DNA from: Elioraea tepidiphila DSM 17972
GTDB lineage: Bacteria; Pseudomonadota; Alphaproteobacteria; Acetobacterales; Acetobacteraceae
Assembly: GCF_000378465.1 (NCBI RefSeq)
Contig: NZ_KB899924.1
Coordinates: 49,094 to 113,093, forward strand
Direction of reading: 5' to 3'
Length of the DNA: 64,000 nt
The notes under the pieces were generated by a model. It was given only the letters and a program-made list of their open reading frames with translations, was not told the origin of the DNA and did not search any database. Every line of letters begins with the position of its first letter. The stretch's first letter is position 1. Of this stretch, positions 8,513 through 16,170 are shown piece after piece. The translations under genes were made by a program, and so were the position numbers.

Positions 8513-8749
8513 ATGTCCGCCCGCACCGTCTGCCGCCCCCGCGTCGCCAGCCCGGCCGTGCCGTCGCTGGCCGGCCTCTGGGACGGTCTGCGCCGCGCCT
8601 GGGTCGCGCATCGCACGCGTCGCCAACTGCGCGAACTGGACGACCATCTGCTGCGCGATCTCGGCCTGTCGCGGGCGGATGTCGCGCGCGAGGTGAGCCG
8701 TGCACCCTGGGATCTCGATCCCGTGCAGCGGGGCCGCGGCACGGCGTGA
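8513..8749 (+). CDS. DUF1127 small protein
   Basis: 78 residues ending in the DUF1127 motif: an arginine-rich helix, then RQLRELDDHLLRDLGLSRADV, a pattern widespread in small alphaproteobacterial proteins. Some members affect RNA turnover or phosphate and stress responses; for this one the role is unknown. AAGGAG lies 7 bases before ATG 8513, which fixes the start; the frame is open upstream without a ribosome site. It is preceded by a 206-base divergent region shared with the LysR gene, in which I see no clear operator. Confidence 0.85.
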   Translation: MSARTVCRPRVASPAVPSLAGLWDGLRRAWVAHRTRRQLRELDDHLLRDLGLSRADVAREVSRAPWDLDPVQRGRGTA

Positions 8750-8815
8750 GCGCCGCTGGCGGGCGCCCTGCCGCGCACGGCAGGATGCGCCCGCCAGAGG
8801 ATCGAGGAGCGCAGG

Positions 8816-9265
8816 ATGGGAACCGCGATGCCGACCGTGATGCCGTATCTCACCGTCGCCGACGGCGAGGCCGCCCTCGCCTTCTACAGTGAGGCGTTCG
8901 GCGCGCGGCCCGGGCTTCGCCTCGATGACCCGTCGGGCAAAGTCGCGCACGCCGAGTTCCGTATCGGCGCGGCGCTGGTGATGCTGTCCGAGCCCTGGCC
9001 CGACATGGGCATCCGCGACCCACGTGCGATCGGCGGTTCGCCGGTGACGATCGCGGTGACGGTGGACGACGTCGACGCAACGGTCGCGCGTGCCGAAGCG
9101 GCCGGGGCACGCGTGCTGCGTCCGCCCTCGGATGAGTTCTACGGCCACCGCGCGGCGCGGATCGAGGATCCGTTCGGTCATGTCTGGTACGTATCGAGCG
9201 TGCGCGAGGTGCTGGACGACGCCGAAATCCTGCGCCGCTGGCAGGCGATGGTCGCGGCGGCGTGA
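8816..9265 (+). CDS. VOC-family (PhnB-like glyoxalase/bleomycin-resistance fold) protein
   Basis: 149 residues of two beta-alpha-beta-beta-beta modules. PYLTVADGEAALAFYSEAFGA opens the first and the second ends with the typical IEDPFGHVWYVSS. This is the YP-type 'PhnB-like' subgroup of the vicinal oxygen chelate superfamily. The substrate is unknown: members include dioxygenases, lyases and binding proteins. A GAGGAG ribosome site lies a few bases before ATG 8816. The gene ends three bases from the convergent amidohydrolase stop. Confidence 0.88.
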   Translation: MGTAMPTVMPYLTVADGEAALAFYSEAFGARPGLRLDDPSGKVAHAEFRIGAALVMLSEPWPDMGIRDPRAIGGSPVTIAVTVDDVDATVARAEAAGARVLRPPSDEFYGHRAARIEDPFGHVWYVSSVREVLDDAEILRRWQAMVAAA

Positions 9266-9268
9266 GGC

Positions 9269-10891
9269 TCAGGCGGCGAAGCGCAGTTCGCCGCCGACCA
9301 GGGTCATCGCGGTCCGAACATCCTTGAGCCCGCGCGGCTCGATCGCGAACGGATCGCGGTCGAGCACCGTGACATCCGCAAGCTTGCCGATCTCGAGAGA
9401 TCCTTTCGACGCCTCCTCGCGCCCCGACCAGGCGCCGAGCAGCGTGTAGGCGCGGATCGCCTCGCTGACGGTGACGGCCTCGCTCCTGTCGAGATCGCCG
9501 CCCGTGTCAGTCTCGCGGTTCACCATGGCGTGGATGGCGGTCCAGGGGTTCATGGTGCAGACCGCGAAGTCGGAGTGCGCGGGGGCGGGCACGCCGGCGT
9601 CGATCAGCGTGCGGTGGGGCCACATGTGGCGCATCGCCGCCTGTCCGCGATTGGCGATGTAGGCGTCGCCCAGCTCCCACATGAAGCCCGTGGCCGAGGA
9701 ATCGACCACGCCGAGCGACCGGAGCCGCGACAGGATCGGTGGCGTGACGTAGCAGCAATGCTCGACGCGCATGCGATGATCCGCCATCGGGTGCGCGGCG
9801 AGGGCGGCCTCGATCGCATCGAGCGCGAAGTCGATGCCGCGGTCGCCGACCCCCTCGATCATAACGAGCAGCCCTGCCCTGTGCGCTGCGGTTGCGCGCG
9901 CGGCGAGATCGGCCGCGTCGTAGAGCAGCATGCCCGTGTTCGGCACCGGCTCGCCCGGGATCGGCGTGCCCACATAGGGCTCCCAATAGGCGGCGGTGCG
10001 TCCGGAAGTGGAGCAGTCCGGGCACCACTCGACGCCGATCACGCGCAGATCGTCATCGCCGAAGCCGGTGCGGATGCCGGACGCGATGAAGGCCTCGACC
10101 AGCCCGTCCTCGCGCCCCGAGACGATGATGCCAGTGCGCACCGCGAGCGTGCCGTCGCCCTTCATGCGCTGATAAGCGCGGATCGCCTTGGACGGCGTGA
10201 GGCTGTTGTAGACGCTGGTGATGCCATGGCGCAGGCAGTGCGCGTGCACCTCGCGCATCCCGCTCGCGATATCGGCCTCGCGGTCCTGGTCGTGGATCGC
10301 GTTCAGGAAGACGTGCGCGGCGGTCTCCCGCACGAGGCCGGTGAAGCGGCCGGTCTGTGGATGGCGATCGAACCGTCCGAACGGCGGATCGGCCGCGTCG
10401 GCGGGAATCCCGCAGGCGGCAAAGGCGGCGGAGTTCGCGAGCCCCAGATGCCCGTCGGTGCGCAGGATGAACAGCGGACGCCCGCCCGAGGCCGCATCGA
10501 GCTCGTCCAGCGTCGGATAGCCGCCGGACTTGTTCTCGTTCAGCCGATAGCCGGCGAACCAACGCCCCGGCGGCAGCGTGGCGCAGCCGCGCGCGATCAC
10601 CTCGAGCAGGGTCGCGCGGTCGGGGATGACCGAGGGTTCGAGCAGGCGCCAGCGCGCGAGCCGGATCGCGTAGGCGTCGGGATGGGCATGGCTGTCGACG
10701 ATGCCGGGAATCGCGCGCCGCCCCTCCAGGTCGAGCACGCGCGTCCCCGCCCCGGCGAGGTCGCGCATCGCTGCCGTGCTGCCGCGCGCGACGATGCGGC
10801 CGGCGTGCACGGCGAGCGCCTCCACCTCCGTGCCGGCCGCGTCCATGGTGGCGATGCGGCCGTTCAGCACGACCAGGTCGGGCGCGATCAT
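9269..10891 (-). CDS. YtcJ-like metal-dependent amidohydrolase
   Basis: 540 residues, a composite-domain amidohydrolase superfamily member. The N-terminal beta-sandwich (LVVLNGRIATMD) leads to the metal-binding IVDSHAHPD motif at about residue 65. Later come RVEHCCYV (a metal-ligand histidine) and PAHSDFAVCTMNPW, with the catalytic aspartate, near residue 430. YtcJ-like proteins hydrolyse amide bonds of unknown compounds. Its start overlaps the FAD oxidoreductase stop (ATGA), so the two are co-translated. The pair may process an amine or amide, as the divergent gene encodes a polyamine-type binding protein. Confidence 0.9.
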   Translation of the reverse strand: MIAPDLVVLNGRIATMDAAGTEVEALAVHAGRIVARGSTAAMRDLAGAGTRVLDLEGRRAIPGIVDSHAHPDAYAIRLARWRLLEPSVIPDRATLLEVIARGCATLPPGRWFAGYRLNENKSGGYPTLDELDAASGGRPLFILRTDGHLGLANSAAFAACGIPADAADPPFGRFDRHPQTGRFTGLVRETAAHVFLNAIHDQDREADIASGMREVHAHCLRHGITSVYNSLTPSKAIRAYQRMKGDGTLAVRTGIIVSGREDGLVEAFIASGIRTGFGDDDLRVIGVEWCPDCSTSGRTAAYWEPYVGTPIPGEPVPNTGMLLYDAADLAARATAAHRAGLLVMIEGVGDRGIDFALDAIEAALAAHPMADHRMRVEHCCYVTPPILSRLRSLGVVDSSATGFMWELGDAYIANRGQAAMRHMWPHRTLIDAGVPAPAHSDFAVCTMNPWTAIHAMVNRETDTGGDLDRSEAVTVSEAIRAYTLLGAWSGREEASKGSLEIGKLADVTVLDRDPFAIEPRGLKDVRTAMTLVGGELRFAA

Positions 10892-12195
10892 GCCGCCAGC
10901 CGATCGAACCGGTCGCGCGCGCGGTAGTAGGCGCCGACGATCGGCAGGAACCAGGGCCTCCCGGCATAGAGCGGCAGGGTCGGGAACGGCATGTCGTCGA
11001 ACGCGGTCTCGCTGTTCGCCGCCCCCGCGATCTTCAGCGCGACCCGATGGCCGAGCCAGGTCTGCATCGCCACCCCGGAACCCTGGCAGCCGACCGCGTA
11101 GTGTATCCCCTCATGCACGCCGAGATGCGGCAGGAAGTCGAAGGTGAAGGCGACATTGCCGGTCCAGGAATGCGTGATGCGCACGTCGCGCAGTTCGGGA
11201 AACACCTCGGTCATGAAGCCGTGCAGCACGGGCGCCGCCTGCTCGGGCGAGGTCGGGCCGAAGCTCGCGCGACCGCCCCAGAGCACCCGCGTGAAGGTCG
11301 GATCGGGGCGGAAGTAGTTCAGCACGCGACGGGAGTCGCTGATCATGCGCCGCGTCGGGAACAGCCGCGCCATGGTCTCGGCCGGCAACTCCTCGGTCGC
11401 GATGATGTAGGAGCCGACCGGGATCAGCCGGCGCGCGAGCCAAGGCGTCGCCTCGCCGGTATAGCCGTTGGTCGCGGCGAGCAGCGCGCGGGCGGCGAGC
11501 GTGCCGCGCTCGGTCGTGAGCCGGAACGTCTCGCCCTGCCGCGCGATCGCCGTGACGCGCGTGCGGTCGATCAGGACCGCGCCGGCGCGCGCGGCGGCGC
11601 GCGCGAGGCCCTGCACATAGAGCGCGGGATGCAGCGACCCGGCGGCCTCCACCACCATGCCGCCGCGGTAGTGCCCGGTGCCGAGCTCCTCGCGCGTCCG
11701 CTCGGGCGGCACCATGCGCACTTCGCCGCCGGTGATCTCTGCGAGCCAGTCGGCACGTGCGGCCATCGCGTCCCAGTGCTTGCGCGTCCAGGCGGCGACG
11801 AAGCGGCCCGAACGACGGTAGTGGCAGTCGATCTCCTCGCGCGCGATCGTCTCTTCCAGGAAGCCGAACGAACCGGCCGCCTCGCGCACCAGGCGGTCGG
11901 CACGCTCGCGCCCGAGCCTCGCCGCGAGATCGTCGGAGGCGATCTTCAGCGCACCGGACACCATGCCGCCGTTGCGCGAGGAGGCGCCGAAGCCGATCGG
12001 CTCCATGTCCAGCACGACCGGCTGGTGGCCGAGCCGCGCGAGCGTCAGGGCCGCCGACAGGCCCGTGTAGCCGCCGCCGATGATCGCCACCTCCGCCTCG
12101 CCCGGCAGGTCCACGGGCGGTGCGGCGACCGGTTCCGCCGCCTCCCACCACCAGGGCCTCGCCTTGAACCCAGGCGCGAACAGCCGAGCGTTCAA
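10888..12195 (-). CDS. FAD-dependent amine/D-amino-acid oxidase family protein (DAO fold, PuuB-like)
   Basis: 435 residues. The dinucleotide-binding motif EVAIIGGGYTGLSAA sits near residue 35 and SRNGGMVSGAL shortly after, as in glycine oxidase and gamma-glutamylputrescine oxidase (PuuB) relatives. It likely oxidises a C-N bond of a small amine. I choose TTG 12195 because GGAGAGG-type ribosome sequence lies 6 bases upstream and no ATG or GTG is better placed. It is upstream in a two-gene operon with the amidohydrolase and divergent from the binding protein at 12273. Confidence 0.87.
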   Translation of the reverse strand: MNARLFAPGFKARPWWWEAAEPVAAPPVDLPGEAEVAIIGGGYTGLSAALTLARLGHQPVVLDMEPIGFGASSRNGGMVSGALKIASDDLAARLGRERADRLVREAAGSFGFLEETIAREEIDCHYRRSGRFVAAWTRKHWDAMAARADWLAEITGGEVRMVPPERTREELGTGHYRGGMVVEAAGSLHPALYVQGLARAAARAGAVLIDRTRVTAIARQGETFRLTTERGTLAARALLAATNGYTGEATPWLARRLIPVGSYIIATEELPAETMARLFPTRRMISDSRRVLNYFRPDPTFTRVLWGGRASFGPTSPEQAAPVLHGFMTEVFPELRDVRITHSWTGNVAFTFDFLPHLGVHEGIHYAVGCQGSGVAMQTWLGHRVALKIAGAANSETAFDDMPFPTLPLYAGRPWFLPIVGAYYRARDRFDRLAA

Positions 12196-12272
12196 GACCC
12201 TCTCCTTTCCATCATGAACCGGCGGTATGATCCTGTCGGGGAATGCCGTCACGCAAGAGGGAGAGCGGTACC

Positions 12273-13391
12273 ATGAGCGGCGAAGCGCAGAGCTTCCACC
12301 AGGATTGCATCGTGCTGGCGAACGAGCTGTGGCGGCGCGGCCGGGTCGATCGCCGGACGTTCCTCGCGGGGATGGCGGCACTCGGTGTGGTGCCGGTCGC
12401 GGCGCGTGACGCACGCGGCCAGGCCGCGCGCGAGATCACCATGGTGAACTGGGGCGGCATCGCCAACCAGGCCTTCGGACGCTTCTACGGCGAGCCCTTC
12501 ATGGCCGAGAACCCGGGCTGGCGCGTGGTGCAGGACAGCTCCGGCCCGTCGCTCGGGCGCATCCGCAGCCAGGTCGAATCCGGCCGCGTGACCTGGGATC
12601 TGTGCGACAGTTCCGGCAGCTCCTCGATCCAGCTCGGCGGGCTCAACCTCGTCAACCGGATCGACTACTCGATCGTACCGCGTGATGTGGTGATCGATCC
12701 GGCCTTCACGCTCGAGTTCGGCGCCGCACCGTACTCGTTCAGCTCGGTGCTGGTGTACGACAAGTCGAAATTCGCCGAGGCGCCGAAGGGCTGGGCCGAT
12801 TTCTGGGATCTGCGCAAGTTCCCAGGGCGGCGCCTGCTGCGCCGCGACGCGCTGACCAGCCTCGATGCGGCGCTGATGTCGATGGGCCGCACCAAGGAGA
12901 ACCTCTACCCGATCGATGTGCGCGCGGCGCTGGCGCGCATCCGCGAGATCCGCCGCGAGCTGCTGTTCTGGACCTCGGGATCGGAGAGCGAGAACATCAT
13001 GCGCACCGGCGAGGCGGTCATGGGGCTGCTCTGGCACACCCGCGCCAAGGTGCTGCACGAGGAGACGCAGGGGCGCATCACCTGGACCTGGGACCAGGGC
13101 ATCCTGCAGCAGGGCATCTTCGTCATCCCCCGCGGCAATCCGGCCGGCGAGATGGCGCAGCGCTGTCTCGCCTCGATGCTCTCCAAGCCCGATCCGCAGG
13201 TGGGCCTGCTCCAGTTCCTCGGCAACGGCCCGACGCACAAGGAGGCGGCGGCGCGCGTGCCGGAGAACTACCGCATCTTCAATCCGACCGATCCGGCCAA
13301 CGCCGCGAGGCAGGTCGTGATCGGCACGTCGTGGTGGGGCGAGAACTACATCCGCACCAACCAGGACTATCTCGACGAGATCAGCACCTGA
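12273..13391 (+). CDS. Periplasmic binding protein, PotD-like (spermidine/putrescine type), Tat-exported
   Basis: 372 residues. A twin-arginine motif (DRRTFLAGM) precedes a short hydrophobic stretch, indicating Tat export. The mature region begins ITMVNWGGIANQAFGRFY and contains VLVYDKSKF and TSGSESENIMRTGEAVMGL, typical of family 1 polyamine-type ABC receptors. ATG 12273 is chosen for its upstream GAGGGAGAG. No matching permease or ATPase is adjacent; the nearby ATPase at 13464 belongs to a different ABC family. Divergent from the oxidase-amidohydrolase pair, so it probably collects that pathway's substrate. The ligand is unproven. Confidence 0.88.
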   Translation: MSGEAQSFHQDCIVLANELWRRGRVDRRTFLAGMAALGVVPVAARDARGQAAREITMVNWGGIANQAFGRFYGEPFMAENPGWRVVQDSSGPSLGRIRSQVESGRVTWDLCDSSGSSSIQLGGLNLVNRIDYSIVPRDVVIDPAFTLEFGAAPYSFSSVLVYDKSKFAEAPKGWADFWDLRKFPGRRLLRRDALTSLDAALMSMGRTKENLYPIDVRAALARIREIRRELLFWTSGSESENIMRTGEAVMGLLWHTRAKVLHEETQGRITWTWDQGILQQGIFVIPRGNPAGEMAQRCLASMLSKPDPQVGLLQFLGNGPTHKEAAARVPENYRIFNPTDPANAARQVVIGTSWWGENYIRTNQDYLDEIST

Positions 13392-13418
13392 ACGTCCGGA
13401 TCGGCCGGGCCTTCACCT

Positions 13419-13446
13419 GTTCCCTCTCCCGCGCGGGAGAGGGAAC
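13419..13446. terminator. Perfect 12-bp stem-loop between convergent genes
   Basis: Arms GTTCCCTCTCCC (13419-13430) and GGGAGAGGGAAC (13435-13446) around loop GCGC. It lies in the 72-base gap between the PotD-like gene and the opposing ABC ATPase, so it probably ends both transcripts. There is no clear T-run on either side. Confidence 0.6.
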
Positions 13447-13463
13447 CTGCGGCGCGAGTCCGG

Positions 13464-14237
13464 TCAGCCGAGGCCGAGCAGCGCGTAGATCCGCCGCGCG
13501 TACTCGCCGAATTCCGGCGTGGTCTTGAGCGCGAGCGTGCGCGGCTGCGGCAGGCTGACCGCGATGTCGTCGGCCATGCGTGCAGGCCCGGCGGTCAGGA
13601 CGACCACGCGGTCGCCGAGGAAGACGGCCTCGGCGATGCCGTGCGTGACGAACAGGATCGTCGCGCCGGTCTCGGCGCGGATGCGCAGCAGTTCGAGGTT
13701 CATCCGCTCGCGCGTCAGCGCGTCGAGCGCGCCGAACGGCTCGTCCATCAGCAGCAGCCTCGGCCCGTGAATCAGCGCGCGCGCGATCGCCGCGCGCTGC
13801 TGCATGCCGCCCGAGAGCTCGGACGGATATTTCTCCTCCGTTCCGGCGAGGCCGACCAGCCGGAGCAGGTCGCGCGCCCGCTCGCGCGCCGCGCGCGCCG
13901 GCAGGCCGAGAATCTCCGCCGGCAGCAGCACATTGCCGAGCACCGTGCGCCACTTCAGCAGCAGCGCCTGCTGGAACACCATGCCGATGTCGCGCGCCGG
14001 ATCGAACGGAACCCCGGGCGCGCCCACCGTCACCTCGCCGCCGTCATGGCCGTGCAGCCCGGCGACGATCTTCAGCAGGGTGGTCTTGCCGCAGCCCGAC
14101 GGACCGACGAGCGACACAAGCTCCCCGGCGCGCACGTCGAACGTGGCCTCCGACACGGCCAGATGCTCCACGCCGCCCACGCGATAGATCTTGCGCACGT
14201 CGCGCAGCCGGATCAGCGGCGGCCCGGTCTCCTCCAT
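13464..14237 (-). CDS. ABC transporter ATPase, NitT/TauT (SsuB-like) family
   Basis: 257 residues, a complete ABC cassette: Walker A GPSGCGKTT, Q-loop, signature LSGGM, Walker B LLLMDEPFGALD and switch H in LFVTHGIAEA. It energises import of an organic anion or sulfonate-type solute in the family. ATG 14237 is used because the fold begins there; the frame stays open far upstream without coding character. It is divergent from the permease and binding protein (14340-16148) with which it should assemble, an arrangement that splits the transporter between two promoters. Confidence 0.92.
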   Translation of the reverse strand: MEETGPPLIRLRDVRKIYRVGGVEHLAVSEATFDVRAGELVSLVGPSGCGKTTLLKIVAGLHGHDGGEVTVGAPGVPFDPARDIGMVFQQALLLKWRTVLGNVLLPAEILGLPARAARERARDLLRLVGLAGTEEKYPSELSGGMQQRAAIARALIHGPRLLLMDEPFGALDALTRERMNLELLRIRAETGATILFVTHGIAEAVFLGDRVVVLTAGPARMADDIAVSLPQPRTLALKTTPEFGEYARRIYALLGLG

Positions 14238-14339
14238 GGCAACAGTCTTGCGGGACGGTGCGGCGCCCGCAAGACGCATTGCCGGGCGCCCGGACGCGCG
14301 GTAGCGTGACGCTGGCGCAACAGGGGGAGCGGGCCCATC

Positions 14340-15119
14340 GTGATCGCCCGGGCGTGGCGGATCGTGTCGTGGTATCTGCCGAGCGCGCTGGCGCTGACCG
14401 CACTGTTTCTCGCCTGGCATTTCGGCGTCGTGCTCTCGGGGGTGAAGGCATTCATCCTGCCGGGGCCGCTCGATGCGCTCGCCGCTCTCGCCGATGCGCG
14501 CTACCAGTGGGGCACGAACCTGGAGGCGACGCTGCTCGCGGTCGCGGGCTCGTTCGTCGCCTCGGCGATCCTCGGCATCCTGCTCGCGGTGGTCGTGGTC
14601 TGGCATCCGGTGCTGGAGCGCACCGTGCTGCCGCTGCTGGTGCTGTTCAACACCCTGCCGAAAATCGCACTCGCGCCGGTGTTCCTGCTCTGGCTCGGCT
14701 ACGGGATCGTGCCGAACATCGTGATCGGCGTCACGGTCGCGTTCTTTCCGGTGGTGATCAACACGGCCGTCGGGCTCAAGGCGGTGGAGCCGGATCTGCT
14801 CGACCTCGTGCGCGTGATGCGCGCCGGCAAGCTTACGGTGCTGCGGCGCATCCGCTTTCCCTCGGCGCTGCCCTACATCTTCGCCGGCCTGAAGATGAAC
14901 GCCTCGATGTCGGTGGTGGGCGCGATCGTCGGCGAGTTCGTCGCCTCCGAACGCGGGCTCGGCGCGGTGATCCTCGCCGCCGGGGTGACGCTCGACACCG
15001 CGGGCATCTTCGCCTCGCTGATCCTGATCTCGGTCGTCGGCCTCGGCGCCTATGCGCTCGTGGTCGTGGCCGAACGGCTTGCCATGCCGTGGGAGCATCG
15101 CCGCCCCGCCACGGCCTGA
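14340..15119 (+). CDS. ABC transporter permease, SsuC/TauC family
   Basis: 259 residues with about six membrane segments and the BPD_transp_1 EAA-type loop (AVEPDLLDLVRVMRAGKLTVLRR...), which contacts the ATPase. The start is GTG 14340, with AGGGGGAG about 9 bases upstream. Located 102 bases from the divergent ATPase gene and 18 bases before the binding-protein gene, so the three form one NitT/TauT-type importer. Substrate unassigned. Confidence 0.92.
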   Translation: MIARAWRIVSWYLPSALALTALFLAWHFGVVLSGVKAFILPGPLDALAALADARYQWGTNLEATLLAVAGSFVASAILGILLAVVVVWHPVLERTVLPLLVLFNTLPKIALAPVFLLWLGYGIVPNIVIGVTVAFFPVVINTAVGLKAVEPDLLDLVRVMRAGKLTVLRRIRFPSALPYIFAGLKMNASMSVVGAIVGEFVASERGLGAVILAAGVTLDTAGIFASLILISVVGLGAYALVVVAERLAMPWEHRRPATA

Positions 15120-15137
15120 ACACGGGAAGGACACGTC

Positions 15138-16148
15138 ATGACCACACGCCGCACCCTCATCCGCGCCGCCGGGCTCGGCGCGCTCGCCGCCCCCGTCATC
15201 GGCCGGACAGGCTTCGCCCAGCCGCGCAAGGTGACGCTCCAGCTCAACTGGTTTCCCTCGGCCGATCACAGCCCGCTGTTCCTCGCCAAGGCGCGCGGCT
15301 GGTACGCCGAGGCCGGGATCGATCTCACCATCCAGCGCGGCCAGGGCTCGGCGGATACGGTGCAGCGGGTCGAGATCGGCCAGGCCGAGTTCGGCCAGGC
15401 CGACACGCCGACCATCATCACCGGGGTCGGGCGCGGCGCCTCGCTTCAGGTGATCGGCATCGTGCTCGACAAGGCCGGCAACAACGCCTTCTTCAAGAAG
15501 GACAGCGGCATCACGAAGCCCGCCGATCTCGCCGGCAAGAAGGTCGCGCTGCCGCCAGGCGACTCACATCGCGTGCTCTGGCCGGCCTTCGCGCGCGCGA
15601 ACGGGCTGAGCCCCGAAGCGATCACCATGGTCAACGTCCGCCCCGAGGGCAAACAGGCCGCGGTCGCGACGGGGCAGACCGAAGTCAGCTTCGACCAGTA
15701 CACGGGCTATCCGCTCTGGGAGAAGACGCTCGGCAAGGGCAATGTCGGCAACCTGCTCTGGGCCGATTACGGCCTGCAGCTCTACGGCTTCGCGTATTTC
15801 GCCAAGCCCGCCTTCCTCGCCGCGAACGGCGATCTCGCGCGGGGCTTCCTGCGCGCGACCTATCGCGGCTGGGCGGCCGCGCAAGCGGACGCCGCCGCCG
15901 CGGTCGATGCGCTCGCCAACGAGGTCGGCGCCGGGATCGACCGCGCCGCCCTGCTGGAGGCGGTGCCCTACGTCATGGATCTCGCGATCACCGAACGGTC
16001 GCGCGCGAACGGCATCGGCTGGATCGACGAGGCGCTGATGGCGAAGACGGTCGAGATCACGCTGACCGCGCAGACCCTGCCGAATGCGCCGTCCGCTTCG
16101 GCCATCGGGACGAACGCGTTCAACCCGAAGGTGATGCCCGCGGCGTAG
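15138..16148 (+). CDS. ABC transporter substrate-binding protein, NMT1/THI5-like (SsuA type)
   Basis: 336 residues. An RR-containing N-terminal signal (TTRRTLIRAAGLGALAAPV) precedes VTLQLNWFPSADHSPLFLAK, the characteristic opening of NMT1/THI5-like receptors. These bind sulfonates, nitrate-like anions, pyrimidine precursors or aromatics. GQAEFGQADTPTII and KKVALPPGDSHRVLWPAF follow. It completes the transporter of the preceding permease. It ends 22 bases from the convergent giant kinase gene, with no obvious terminator between. Confidence 0.92.
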   Translation: MTTRRTLIRAAGLGALAAPVIGRTGFAQPRKVTLQLNWFPSADHSPLFLAKARGWYAEAGIDLTIQRGQGSADTVQRVEIGQAEFGQADTPTIITGVGRGASLQVIGIVLDKAGNNAFFKKDSGITKPADLAGKKVALPPGDSHRVLWPAFARANGLSPEAITMVNVRPEGKQAAVATGQTEVSFDQYTGYPLWEKTLGKGNVGNLLWADYGLQLYGFAYFAKPAFLAANGDLARGFLRATYRGWAAAQADAAAAVDALANEVGAGIDRAALLEAVPYVMDLAITERSRANGIGWIDEALMAKTVEITLTAQTLPNAPSASAIGTNAFNPKVMPAA

Positions 16149-16170
16149 CGGTCGGGACGCATCGCGGCGG

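Noticed and set aside
14238..15269. Long N-terminal extension of the ABC ATPase
   Set aside because: It runs antisense to the permease gene and is Arg-rich. The ABC fold begins at 14237.
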